A DNA stretch of 64,000 bases from Prorocentrum cordatum (taxonomy: Eukaryota; Sar; Dinophyceae; Prorocentrales; Prorocentraceae), in assembly GCA_963575745.1 (NCBI GenBank), contig CAUYUJ010003027.1:18882-82881 (forward strand). Reading direction: 5' to 3'. Made by a program: the position numbers and the translations under genes. Under the pieces are notes generated by a model that was given only the letters and a program-made list of their open reading frames with translations, had not been told where the DNA came from and did not search any database. This document shows, one piece after another, positions 42,356-52,347 of this stretch (position 1 is its first letter; each line of letters begins with the position of its first letter).

Positions 42356-43669
42356 CACGGAATCTCCATTCAGCAGCGTCTGCCAGGGCCCAGGAAGGAT
42401 CTTGTCATCGAACTCAATCACCGATTCAGGCCTCAGAGTCCAACCATGCCTGGGATCCCAGGTTCCCAAACAGATCTGCCCACCGGTTTCAGGATAGCCC
42501 CAAGCCCAAGACATCACAGGAGACCCATACTGAATTTTGACACGATTGTTTTTCTTCAGCGGGTTCCTCACACGAAAGTATGTAGCTGTAAGTTTACTGC
42601 CAGCACTCACCTGTCCCTCACGCCAAGGCTCACACTGCACACGAATGCCGATGTACGACTGAGTAGCTGCAAGAAGAGAATCATCTTTCCAAAGGGGACC
42701 CGTGCGCGAAGAGATAACTTTCCAGAACTCCTCCCTGACCTTCCAGACAGTCTCCTTACTCGTGCCATGAACGAAGAAAATACGCAGCCTAAAGACACCG
42801 AACGGCTTGCCCTGGTACTCTCTCTTAATGGCCTCACGACCAAAGATCTTCGCATTAACCTCAAACTGCGAGCCAACTTCATCTAAGAGCATCTGGATAA
42901 CTCTGGTGGCCCTGGCCTCTGACATGATGTTGCTCGTACGCGCCTGGACATCACGAGGGTCACCCGAAGTCCAGCCCGAGAGCGTCAAGTATCCAGGGAC
43001 AAACGGGGTTGTGCTCCTGGGGCCTGCATTGCCTCCAAGACTCACCCGAGTAGATACAGAGGCAGCCTCACTGGCCGCACCATCATTTCCTACCGTCGCT
43101 AACTGCTTCTGAACCTGAGCATTCACCGCCTCCTGCTGCTGCTTCTGTTGCTTCACCTCCTCCCTAAGTTGTTCAAGGTCCGACTTCAAGGGTGCAACCT
43201 CCTGCTGGATCTCCTTCCTCACCTCCTCCTTATGTTCCGTCAGAGTACATTTGAGCATATCTGCCAAGTTCTGAAACTCATTACGCAGTAGACCAATAGT
43301 GACAGGTTCTTTGTCATCCGAAGCGCCCTTACCACCTATCCCAGCACGAGCCATCTTGGAGGACCTGGAAGCATCCCCCACCTCGTTTCTTTCACTGATC
43401 TGCTTCATAGAGACATCGGCACAGGCAGCGGCAGCAGATGCAAAGGATGGAGCATGATGCATCACAAGTTGTGGTGGATGGCCAGCAGAAGATGGGTCTG
43501 TCGACATCGTATCTGCGATACGTCCTGCTTTCGAAGCTTCCAACGCCGAGAATAGAGCACGTTCGTCCTGTGTCGTATGCTCAGGGATATCGTCCCAGCC
43601 CTCAAAGTCCCAGTCGTCTTCTGAAATAACAGCCGTGATTACAACACAACAAACACAAAGTGGCCCCAA
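42353..43669 (-). CDS. element B ORF1 protein (438 aa)
   Basis: Residues 125-193 form a predicted coiled coil (EFQNLADMLKCTLTEHKEEV, then LKSDLEQLREEVKQQKQQQE). The shared core follows at about 221-320 (TPFVPGYLTLSGW, then FFVHGTSKETVWKVREEF). The tail ends LLNGDSV before UGA. A sequence resembling a splice acceptor (TTATTTCAG, plus 43619-43628) precedes EDDWDFEGWDD. If leader trans-splicing occurs there, the first ATG used could be at residue 55. The hydrophobic first 15 residues would then be untranslated. Confidence 0.85.
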   Translation of the reverse strand: MGPLCVCCVVITAVISEDDWDFEGWDDIPEHTTQDERALFSALEASKAGRIADTMSTDPSSAGHPPQLVMHHAPSFASAAAACADVSMKQISERNEVGDASRSSKMARAGIGGKGASDDKEPVTIGLLRNEFQNLADMLKCTLTEHKEEVRKEIQQEVAPLKSDLEQLREEVKQQKQQQEAVNAQVQKQLATVGNDGAASEAASVSTRVSLGGNAGPRSTTPFVPGYLTLSGWTSGDPRDVQARTSNIMSEARATRVIQMLLDEVGSQFEVNAKIFGREAIKREYQGKPFGVFRLRIFFVHGTSKETVWKVREEFWKVISSRTGPLWKDDSLLAATQSYIGIRVQCEPWREGQVSAGSKLTATYFRVRNPLKKNNRVKIQYGSPVMSWAWGYPETGGQICLGTWDPRHGWTLRPESVIEFDDKILPGPWQTLLNGDSV

Positions 43670-43907
43670 GAGAAAAACTGGAATACAGTGTGCCAGCTAG
43701 CCACGGGATATCTGTAATAGGCCTGCCAACAATACACCAAGCAGAGAAGATGCCAGCCGCAAGCAGAGAAGATGCCAGCCGCCAGGCGCCAGCAGCCGCC
43801 GCAATCGCGAGGGTGCCGAGGCCCGAGTGGAGAGAGATGGACGGGCGCGGCCGAGGGCGGGTGGGGCGCGGCAGGGGGGGGCCACCAAGAGCTTCCTAGC
43901 TTGAGCT

Positions 43908-44022
43908 TCAACCTTGAGCCAGGGGAGCTCTACGAGGTACTTGCTAGGGGAAGCTCTACGAGTTACTGGGCGCCGGCGGTAAACCGTCAACCTTGGTTAC
44001 CGCCGGGGAACTCGTAGAGCTT
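43908..44022 (+). repeat. target flank of element B, module ends and intact box
   Basis: TCAACCTTGAGCCAGGGGAGCTC, then GAGCTCTACGAGGTACT and GGAAGCTCTACGAGTTACT (right ends of a short and a long module). An intact TAA/TTA box lies at 43967-44022. Confidence 0.75.
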
Positions 44023-45076
44023 TCAAGCTCGACTTAAGTTCAGAAAACCGACAGCACCTACCAACATTCTGACTCATAGTGAATATTTTTTGACCTCTGC
44101 GACAAGCGGACGCGTCTGATGTCTGCGAATCGACTCCTGTCATTACCAGCCCCGCAGCCCCCCTACAGCCCGAGGTGAGTGCAGAAAACCGACAGCATCT
44201 CTCTGGATACAATACAATAGTTTCGCGAACCTAGTTCGGGCAGCAGACCGAGTTCGGAGCAAACGCAACTGACGATTCTGAATCAGTTTCTGTAAATATC
44301 AGCTCTGTAGCTGTCTTACAGCTCGAGTTAAGTACAAGCAGATCGAGTTCCGAGCTCTGGATTCGACAGGCGGACCCGCTGTGACCACCAGCACTCTAGC
44401 CCCCTGCAGCCCGAGTCAAGTGAGAAAGCCCAGCACTTCTGAAGATGACATACGAATAGTTTCGCGATTCTAGATCAGGCAGCAGACCGAGGTCAGAGCT
44501 CTGTATTCGACAGATAAACGCAACTGATCATTCTGAATCATTTTATGTGAATATCAGCTCTGTAGCTGTCCTACAGGTCGAGTTAAGTGCTGAAATCCGA
44601 GAGCTCCTGTTAAGATGACTCGAATAATACGAACAGGTTTGCGGACCTAGCTCGGCTAGCAGACTGAGTTTAGACCTGTAGAATCAACAGATGAACGCGC
44701 TCAATAATTCTACATTAATGAGCTGTGGTTACCAGCTCTGTAGCTGTCCTAAAGCTCGAGTTATGTCCAGAAAACTCTCAGCGCGTATGAAGATGACTCG
44801 AAACGGCCAATCCCGCCAGAGTGTTTTTCGATAGTAATATTCACCCGATCGAGCTGAGATCTAGATGGCGAGCGGGAATGATATCGAATATCACGGGAAA
44901 AATACTAGAGCTCTAACGAATAGTCAAATTTCGAGAACAAAATTTTCAATCGACCAAAAGTGAGAAAAAGTTCCGTCGACATTTTTCGTGCCAACTAGCT
45001 CTCCAGCGCGCCGGAATTACTCTCCAGCAATAACTTGCGAAGGGAAGCTCAACGAGTTACTCTGAAGCTTCCAGTA
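44023..45076 (+). repeat. long module satellite array
   Basis: About five monomers. Closing segment from about 44808 (GGCCAATCCCGCCAGAGTG) to GCGCGCCGGAATTACT, then a partial right end. Confidence 0.8.
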
Positions 45077-45133
45077 ACTGGGCGCCGGCGGTAAACCGTC
45101 AACCTTTCTTACCGCCGGGGGACTCGTAGAGCT
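45077..45133 (+). repeat. intact box, CTTTCTTACC variant
   Basis: Middle AACCTTTCTT. This is the unoccupied form of the sites duplicated around 21031 and around element G. Confidence 0.85.
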
Positions 45134-46198
45134 TCCTGACAATATATAATGTGGGAAAAAGAATTTCAGAGAACGACTAGTTTTTCAGCCCAAGCGATTA
45201 TAGACCTCTCAAGATGACTCTAACACAACAAACGAACAGTTTTCCAATCGAGCTCGAGTATGAAACCGAGTTCAGACCTCTCAATGCGACAGGCGGACGC
45301 GTCTGATGTCTGCGGATCGATTTCTGTGATTACCAGCTCTGCAGCCCCCCATACAGCCTGAGTTAAGTGCAGAAAACCGAGAGTACCTCTCAGGATGACT
45401 CCAATAATACAACAGGTTCGCCGATCTCGTTCGAGCGGCAGACCGAGTTCCGAGCTCTCGGTTCGACGAACGGACGCGCGTGATGTCTCGAAATCGATTG
45501 CTGTGACCAGCAGCACTGTAGCCCTCCCCCAGCACGATTTAAGTACAGAAGACCGAGAGCACTTCTCAAGATGACTCGAACAATACCAATAGATTCGCGA
45601 ACCTAGCTCGGGGAGCAGGCCGAGTTCAGAGCTCTTGATTCAACAGACGGACGCGCCTGATAATTCTCAATCGATTTCTGTGCTTATCAGCTCTGTGGCT
45701 GCCCTACAGATCGAGTTAAGTACGAAAAACCGAGAGCGTCTGCTAGAATGACTCGAATAATACGAATAGGTTTGCGACCCTAGCTCGGCTAGCAGACCGA
45801 GTTCAGACCTCTGGATTCAACAGGCGAACGCGCCTGATCATTCTGAATGCATTAGCTGTGCTGACCAGCTCTGTAGTTGTCCTGAAGCTCGAGTTATCTT
45901 GAGAAAACCGACAGCGCGTATCAAGATGACTCGAAACGGCCGTTCCCGCCTGCCTGCTTTTTGGCCTTCAAAGTTACCCGATCGAGCTGAGATCAAGATG
46001 GCGAGCGGGAATAAGATCGAATATCATGGGAAAAATACTAGAGCTCTAACGAATGGTCAAATTTCGAGAACAAAATTTTCAACCGAGCAAAAGTCAGCAA
46101 AAGTTCCGTCGAGATTTTTCTTGCCAACTAGCTCTCCAGCGCTTCGGAATTACTCTAGAGCTTCCAGCAATAACTTGCTAAGGGAAGCTCTACGAGTT
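45134..46198 (+). repeat. complete long module
   Basis: Starts CTCGTAGAGCTTCCTGACAATATATAATGT and contains about five monomers and the closing segment from about 45940. Ends CAATAACTTGCTAAGGGAAGCTCTACGAGTTA, so both inverted ends (ACTCGTAGAGCTTCC and GGAAGCTCTACGAGT) are present. Best copy for defining the unit. Confidence 0.85.
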
Positions 46199-46265
46199 AT
46201 AACTGGCGCCGGCGGTGAACCGTCAACCTGGTTTTTTGGGTTTTCGGACCGATGTTCCAGCTGGG

Positions 46266-49200
46266 TCAACTGGCGGCCAGAATCTGCTGCGCCAAATGCA
46301 CAACAGCGCTAGTAAGCGCCTCAGCAGCACTAAGTTCGGCGTCGGTTATCGTAGCACCTTCCAGGCACCACGCGGCTTCGCACACATCCCTCCAAACGAG
46401 AGGCATATTAGAGGACACGGAGTAGGGGGAGGAGGAGGGGAGAGGAGAACACGAGACACTCTTATTACAATCATATCTATGATTGATGAAACCCACTTGA
46501 AGCCAAAAGCCGCACCCCGTCCCTTTGCTGCAAACTCCCCCATCGTATCCACCACGACAGGCGATAGGTTGTAGAAAGTCCTCAAAGCTAAACATGTACT
46601 CATACTGGTTGTAGAAGCAGTGGCCCTCGCGGGCCAAATGTGTAAGTTCATCAGCCCGTGTGTTGTCTTCCCTGAATTCATGCCTATATAAATCTTTCCC
46701 CAATCCAGAACTTCGAATACCCAGATCCCCCGCAGCACGATCTAGAACGTTAATGCATCGGTCCACACGTCTCTGGTATTGTTTATTGTCGCATCGCCAT
46801 CGTCCCGTCAGCCAGTTATTCACAAGTAAACTATCCCCTTTGATTTCTACCCCGAATCCTGGACTTACAATGTCCCACACCGTCTGCCTCTCGTAGATAA
46901 TCGCCAACCTCTTAGCAAGTTTTTGTGTATCTTTCTCACTCGGTATACGCTCAGTATCCCCCACCATCTCGGGAGGTGTATAGTACGCCGCTGTGCCCTT
47001 CCAGTTCTGAACAAAATACAGGAATACCTTTGGTTTATCGTACATGCACAAAAGATTCTGCCACATCTCCAGGAAAGAACGATAGCTCGTCTCGACACTC
47101 GACCACCAGGAGCTGCCATATGTAAGAATGTATGGATACTGCCAGCTACGCTGGCCCACTCTCTCTGGACCAGCCCTCAACCTCTTGATCGTGGATGCCT
47201 GAGTACGGTTGCCGTGTAGTCGGCAACATTCTGCCATAATGTCCCTGCGCGTTGTCCACTCAACATTGTACATGAGCAATCCCCTTCTGCTGTCCACGAA
47301 AGCTCTGTTATCAGGACTGCAGTGATCAATATCATGAGCTGGGAGGGAGAGTGTGGGCAGTAGAGCCGCCGACCCACTCCCTGAATCAATATTCTCAGAA
47401 GCCAAAGAATCACCGCCAAACCCTTGTCGTAGCCCCTGCAGTCGTCGTCTCTTCAAGGTCTGCCTGTTGAAGCTGGCGTCCTGGGTCGCAATGTGCCTGG
47501 CGAGCTCCTGTGAAACATCCTCCAGCCTATCACTCAATGCAATACTCTCAGCAACAACTTGTGAGATGACTCCCGCGAAAGATTGCGAGGGTGTATCAGC
47601 AAATCGTACTCTCTTCTGGGAAGGCCCAGGATCAGCAGCAAACGTGGCGACGTGTGCCTGGGGTGTTCCCTCGCATTCGGGGCTTCCCCAGGACTTGCGT
47701 CCTGACGCCTCCTGCAAAATTTGGCGACGTTGCCTGAGGTGTTCCCTCGCACTCGGGGCTTCCTCAGGACTTGCGCTCTGACGCCATTGAACATGTCGAC
47801 GGTGACAATCTGACAAGATATACTCCTTGATACTTCTCATCATCGTCCAGCTCTTCCAAGCAATCATCTGTACAGCTGATGGGAAATTGGCCTCAGCGAA
47901 ATGCTGTCGCACCTTGTGGAGCATCTCAGGGCGCCAGACACCCCATGTTAGCGAAGACGGCTTGCGACGGCACCACATACGCAGCAGACACATGCCCTCA
48001 AAAGCATGTATGGTTCGCACCGCCTCAGCATCAAGCGTGAACATCTCTCCCGCATATAGCAGACGCGATTGGACCTGAGCTTGATAACGACGATATTTGT
48101 GTTTCAGCGGTACCGATCTGCATCCAAAATATGATATCTGAGCGAAAAAGGATCCTCTGGCGCATTTAAGTCGATGTGCTAGGTCCTCGTGTCCCTCGAG
48201 AAAGCTTTTACAGACAACGCAGCCCAGAATAGAAAGCGACTCCACCGGTGTGAAGGCAACTCGTTGGTCTCCGACTTGGGCCAAAATCGGCGTAGGGTCC
48301 TGGGTCCCGCATACGAGTATCTGCAAGGATGATGACTTCCAACTCATTCCCCAGTCTGCTAAAGCAATGGTGAAAACATCAACGATCTTCTGGATTTCCT
48401 TAGCATTCCTCCCCACAAGGTACAGATTATCAGCCCAGAGCGCATGGTTGTACGTGTGGTAGGTAGCGGGGTTGTGGGGGTCGGGGATCTCGTACCCTAT
48501 GTTCTGAGCGTCCAAAGAGGCAACTACAGAGGCCCACATGGCGATAACCACGATGTTGAAAGCAAGCGGGCTCTCAGTCCCACCCGTCCTCAAGCTCTTA
48601 TCCCAAGAAACCCCATCCAGTTGGATCCCCTCGAAGACGATGGTGCAATTTGTAACAGCGAGCGGCTCGATAAGTGCATATTGTAAGCGTGCTGGGATCT
48701 CTAGTTTATCCATAGCGCGTGCAAGCATACTGAGCGTGACATTGTCGAATGCTCGTGCAATATCTGCCGATGCAATATGTGCGCTCTGATCTTTGCCCCA
48801 TATAGAAGCGTGCTGTGCAATACCTTTAAGTGCGGCCGCGATCTCCCATGTGTGCCGTCCCCCTGCGAAGCCGTAGATTCCCAACTTACTTTTCCAGAGA
48901 GCCAGCCTGTCCTCGATAAGAATAGTGACTGCCGTGAGGTACCACTTGCCTAGAGTGTTGGAAACTATCAAGTTCCTGGTGTCATCCAGGGACTCCATGT
49001 TGGACATCTTCGGCATGAGATTCAAATACACATCACACCATGAGCTGGGAGTGCGCCGACGACCCGAATATATTTCCTGAAACACAGCAGTGATCCTGCG
49101 CATCGAGCGCCATGGCAGAGCTTTGAGTAACTCAATGCTAACACCATCGGGTCCACAAGCTTTCCCGCTACGAAGGCGGGCGCGAGCTCGATATATGACG

Positions 49201-50558
49201 GAAGGCGTGAGTGTGGGGCCAACTGCTTGGCTGTCAAGTGCTGCGCGACGGAGACGTGTAACAAGCTGTGCATTACGCTCACGCTCAGCAGAACATGTCA
49301 CGGTACGTACAGCATGTGCCTGCACCTCCTCCTCCCAGGCCTCCCTGTCCTCCGTAACAATACCATCCACCTTCAGCTTACGAACTCTCGTCCTCTTCCC
49401 CCTCCTCGTCGGTGCTATTGAATATTCAGCTTTCTGTCGATTGTATTCGTCTTGCAATGGTCGGAGTTGCCGTCTAAGTTCACGCTGTGCTTGCCGGTTG
49501 CCTTTATGTTCACGAACTTGCTTCTCAAGTAGGGCATGCTGTGGGGTCCTCGCAGGGGGTGACCTCTGGTGTCCAGGAGCACTCAGCAGGGGCAGTGCGT
49601 GATCCCGAATTGTTCTTGCCATCTCCTCTGGGCCTACTACAGGCACCTGGATATCCACCAAAGCTCGAAACATATCCTCCTCCCTATGGCTCTCGAACTG
49701 CTTATGGGCAGTATGATGCCTAGGTGCAGGACGGTAACGTGATGTAGGCTTCGCTGCAACATTCATCTCAACACGAACGAGAGCATGGTCGCTGAATCGG
49801 CTGTCGTGAGCCTCATACAACATGTCCACTCTACCGTCTACAATCATGTCAGACCAACTGGTGGGCACCATGATGTAATCAAGCACACGGGGAGCCGTCT
49901 GCCTGCCTAAAGGTTCAAAAGTAGGCACCCTCTGAGTCCCTAGTGTATTTGTCGCGCAGAGCCGCATCCGCTGCATGAAGCCCTCCATCTCCTCCCTCAT
50001 GTGATCTTCCCTCCACCTCCTCTGCTCATGATCCCCCTTCACACCGTACCCTCTATGCATAGCAATGGACAGAGCTTGGCCTGTGTGGACCCCGTACCTG
50101 GTCTCCAGTCCAGGCGTCAACTCCACTTGGCAGTCCCCCGCCAGCACAAGTCTGTACTCGGACCCATTCTGCGAACAAAAGTGTGCAAACGTCTGCCTAA
50201 TATAACTAAGCATACTCTTCTGAACATCAAGTGCATCATCACGATCGCAATGCGGGAAATACGCTGACACCAAGAAAACACACGGGCGCCTAAACACAAG
50301 TATTGAAATACGGTCTGTCGAAAAACTGGCTTTGATATGATGACGTTGTTGCCCTCTGATCACAACGCCAGCCTGCTTGCAAGTAGAGAGATAAGATTCC
50401 CATCCCAACTTTCTAAAACTGATCGAATTATGTGAGAGGTTCTGGCACTCCTGCAGACACACGATATTTACCCCCAGTGTCGACAGTAGGCGCATGCAAC
50501 TAAATCCCCTGTCCTGACTCTTGCCGATCTTATTCACATTCAAAGTCCCAAGCTGCAT
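46266..50558 (-). CDS. element C ORF2: endonuclease, reverse transcriptase and RNase H (1430 aa)
   Basis: Endonuclease: GTLNVNKIG (4-12), QECQ (E37), GDCQVEL (141-147, Gln where relatives have Asn), LDYIMVP (226-232), FSDHA (255-259). Reverse transcriptase: GPDGVSIELLKA (469-480), YGFAGGRHTWE (562-572), motif A ADIARAFD (598-605), motif B RTGGTESPLAFN (657-668), motif C WADN (708-711). A basic, low-complexity insert spans about 925-1075. The conserved VGQRSWQYP...WWSSV stretch is at 1134-1155. Permuted RNase H: GDSLLVNNWL (D1242), NTRADELTH (D1303), then YDGG (D1339) and DAELSA (E1408), ending 22 residues later. The longest intact ORF2 here. Confidence 0.96.
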   Translation of the reverse strand: MQLGTLNVNKIGKSQDRGFSCMRLLSTLGVNIVCLQECQNLSHNSISFRKLGWESYLSTCKQAGVVIRGQQRHHIKASFSTDRISILVFRRPCVFLVSAYFPHCDRDDALDVQKSMLSYIRQTFAHFCSQNGSEYRLVLAGDCQVELTPGLETRYGVHTGQALSIAMHRGYGVKGDHEQRRWREDHMREEMEGFMQRMRLCATNTLGTQRVPTFEPLGRQTAPRVLDYIMVPTSWSDMIVDGRVDMLYEAHDSRFSDHALVRVEMNVAAKPTSRYRPAPRHHTAHKQFESHREEDMFRALVDIQVPVVGPEEMARTIRDHALPLLSAPGHQRSPPARTPQHALLEKQVREHKGNRQAQRELRRQLRPLQDEYNRQKAEYSIAPTRRGKRTRVRKLKVDGIVTEDREAWEEEVQAHAVRTVTCSAERERNAQLVTRLRRAALDSQAVGPTLTPSVIYRARARLRSGKACGPDGVSIELLKALPWRSMRRITAVFQEIYSGRRRTPSSWCDVYLNLMPKMSNMESLDDTRNLIVSNTLGKWYLTAVTILIEDRLALWKSKLGIYGFAGGRHTWEIAAALKGIAQHASIWGKDQSAHIASADIARAFDNVTLSMLARAMDKLEIPARLQYALIEPLAVTNCTIVFEGIQLDGVSWDKSLRTGGTESPLAFNIVVIAMWASVVASLDAQNIGYEIPDPHNPATYHTYNHALWADNLYLVGRNAKEIQKIVDVFTIALADWGMSWKSSSLQILVCGTQDPTPILAQVGDQRVAFTPVESLSILGCVVCKSFLEGHEDLAHRLKCARGSFFAQISYFGCRSVPLKHKYRRYQAQVQSRLLYAGEMFTLDAEAVRTIHAFEGMCLLRMWCRRKPSSLTWGVWRPEMLHKVRQHFAEANFPSAVQMIAWKSWTMMRSIKEYILSDCHRRHVQWRQSASPEEAPSAREHLRQRRQILQEASGRKSWGSPECEGTPQAHVATFAADPGPSQKRVRFADTPSQSFAGVISQVVAESIALSDRLEDVSQELARHIATQDASFNRQTLKRRRLQGLRQGFGGDSLASENIDSGSGSAALLPTLSLPAHDIDHCSPDNRAFVDSRRGLLMYNVEWTTRRDIMAECCRLHGNRTQASTIKRLRAGPERVGQRSWQYPYILTYGSSWWSSVETSYRSFLEMWQNLLCMYDKPKVFLYFVQNWKGTAAYYTPPEMVGDTERIPSEKDTQKLAKRLAIIYERQTVWDIVSPGFGVEIKGDSLLVNNWLTGRWRCDNKQYQRRVDRCINVLDRAAGDLGIRSSGLGKDLYRHEFREDNTRADELTHLAREGHCFYNQYEYMFSFEDFLQPIACRGGYDGGVCSKGTGCGFWLQVGFINHRYDCNKSVSCSPLPSSSPYSVSSNMPLVWRDVCEAAWCLEGATITDAELSAAEALTSAVVHLAQQILAAS
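47646..47785 (-). repeat. direct duplication inside element C ORF2
   Basis: Two copies of about 63 bp at 47646-47708 and 47723-47785, 77 bp apart. Because 77 is not a multiple of three, the copies are read in different frames (PEEAPSAREH against GSPECEGTPQ) with no stop in either. Confidence 0.8.
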
Positions 50559-50606
50559 GAGTAGGGAGTCAGGCGACCCACTCTTAGGACCCGTTGAGCC
50601 CCGTCA
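50559..50606 (-). other. element C ORF1-UGA-ORF2 junction
   Basis: AGT CGT TGA CGG GGC, then 15 open codons in the same frame to the ORF2 ATG. UGA CGG is the read-through context known from some plant RNA viruses. Confidence 0.8.
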
Positions 50607-50784
50607 ACGACTTGAATTGAGAGCGGCCGTGAAATCATCATACGTGCATGTGATGTTTGTGTTGTGTTTAATCGTGCCATCCCATATGTCACGATGTACT
50701 TCCCAGTTGCCCGTCGTCACCTTGAATACAGCAACCTCAACCGGTCTGCGGCTCGCATCGGCAGGTTTCGTCCAGATCGTACTC
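50604..50784 (-). pseudogene. element C ORF1, C-terminal remnant
   Basis: About 60 codons reading STIWTKPADASRRPVEV... to AALNSSR and TGA. They match the ORF1 tail of element A (STIWTVPTTAS, WEV). The rest of ORF1 is lost to 5' truncation. Confidence 0.85.
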
Positions 50785-51179
50785 GTACCGCCGGGAACCT
50801 CGTAGAGCTCCTAGTACGCGTAAGAGTGCTCAGCATCAAAAGAGAGGGCTTCTGGAAGCATTTCTCAAAAAAGGGAAAACATGTGTTTTTTCGTGTCGGC
50901 ATGAAGATGGTTCCTCCAAGTGTTTTGATAGTAAAAGTGCGCCTACAGAGCTCATACTAAGACAGAGAGCCCGTCATAGTTGTTTACAGGTGCGAAAAAT
51001 CTGCTTTCTGAAAATGAATTGTCAAATATCTTTCAAAAAATCGCAAAACCACTCAAAAGTTGTCACATTGTCCGCCTCGGCCGGGTGGGCCAACTAGCTC
51101 CACCCCGCGCCGGAATTCCTCTAGCTCATCGATGTCGAAGAGCTCTACGAGGTACTTGCTAGGGGAAGCTCTACGAGTT
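50785..51179 (+). repeat. box right half and short module
   Basis: ACCGCCGGGAACCTCGTAGAGCTCC, standard body, right-end unit at 51091-51155, then a long-module right end (GGAAGCTCTACGAGTTACT). Confidence 0.8.
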
Positions 51180-51236
51180 ACTGGGCGCCGGCGGTAAACC
51201 GTCAACCTTGGTTACCGCCGGGGAACTCGTAGAGCT
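51180..51236 (+). repeat. intact box, TAA/TTA type
   Basis: GGCGGTAA and TTACCGCC arms, followed by AACTCGTAGAGCTTCC. Confidence 0.85.
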
Positions 51237-52133
51237 TCCAAGCTCGACTTAAATTGAGAAAACCGACAGCACCTACCAACATTCTGACTTATAGTGAATT
51301 TTTTGACCTCTGAATGCGACAAGCGGACGCGTCTGATGTCTGCGAATCGACTCCTGTCATTACCAGCCCCGCAGCCCCCCTACAGCCCGAGATCAGTGCA
51401 GAAAACCGACAGCATCTCTCAGGATGACTCGAACAATACACTAGTTTCACGAACCTAGTTCGGGCAGCAGACCGAGTTCCGAGCTCTCGATTCGACAGGC
51501 GGACGCGCATGATCTCTTTGAATCGATTCATATGACAACCAGCACTGTAGCCCCCTCTCAGCGCAAGTTGAGTGAAGAAATCCGAGAGCACTTCTGAAGA
51601 TGACTCGACCAATACGAATAATTTCGCGATTCTAGATCGAGCAGAAGACCGAGTTCAGAGCTCTGGATTCGACAGACAAACGCAACTGACGATTCTGAAT
51701 CAATTTCTGTAAATATCAACTCTGTAGCTGTCTTACAGCTCGAGTTAAGTACAGAGAACCGAGAGTTTCTGTCAAGATGACTCGAATAATACGAACAGGT
51801 TTGCGGACCTAGCTCGGGTCACAGACCGAGTTCAGACCTCTGGATTCAACAGGCGAACGCGCCTGATCATTCTGTATGGATTAGCTGTGCTGACCAGCTC
51901 TGTAGTTGTCCTGAAGCTCGAGTTATCTTGAGAAAACCGACCACGCGTATCAAGATGACTCGGAACGGCCGTTCCCGCCACAGTGCTTTTTGGCCTTCAA
52001 AGTTACCCGATCGAGCTGAGATCAAGATGGAGAGCGGGAATAAGATCGAAGATCACGGGAAAAAATACTAGAGCTCTAACGAATGGTCATATTTCGAGAA
52101 CAAATTTTTCAACCGACCAAAAGTCACAAAAAC
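51237..52133 (+). repeat. long module satellite array
   Basis: Four to five monomers; closing segment from about 51967, cut at AAAGTCACAAAAACTGGG by the next box. Confidence 0.8.
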
Positions 52134-52347
52134 TGGGCGCCGGCGGTAAACCGTCAACCTTGGTTTTTGTGTTTACGCGGGCTGGCGAGGCGCTGGTCTT
52201 CAGCGCAGCCCGTGTCGGCTACGCAGCTAGGCATTTGAGCAGCAGTGAAACGAGCACCTACCCACGGAGGCGGGCTGAGGTGTCATGTAACTTGGCTAAT
52301 CTTGAAAATGATTCCCGAGCCCAGGAGGGCGTAGGGATAACACACCA

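Larger units (their letters stand above)
38047..43907 (-). mobile_element. element B: two-ORF LINE with one frameshift
   Basis: Exact 10 bp duplication TCAACCTTGA at 38037-38046 and 43908-43917. The 3' end is ATACGCAAAAAAT with a 3' UTR of about 70 bp. Both ORFs are otherwise intact. The 3' end is reused by the 154 bp derivative at 30041. Confidence 0.93.
46233..50784 (-). mobile_element. element C: LINE truncated inside ORF1
   Basis: The 3' end (GAAAACCCAAAAAACC) follows TCAACCTGGT of a TGA/TCA box, with a 3' UTR of only about 33 bp. The 5' end lies in the last 60 codons of ORF1 and meets ACCGCCGGGAACCTCG at 50785. No target duplication is visible. Confidence 0.92.
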
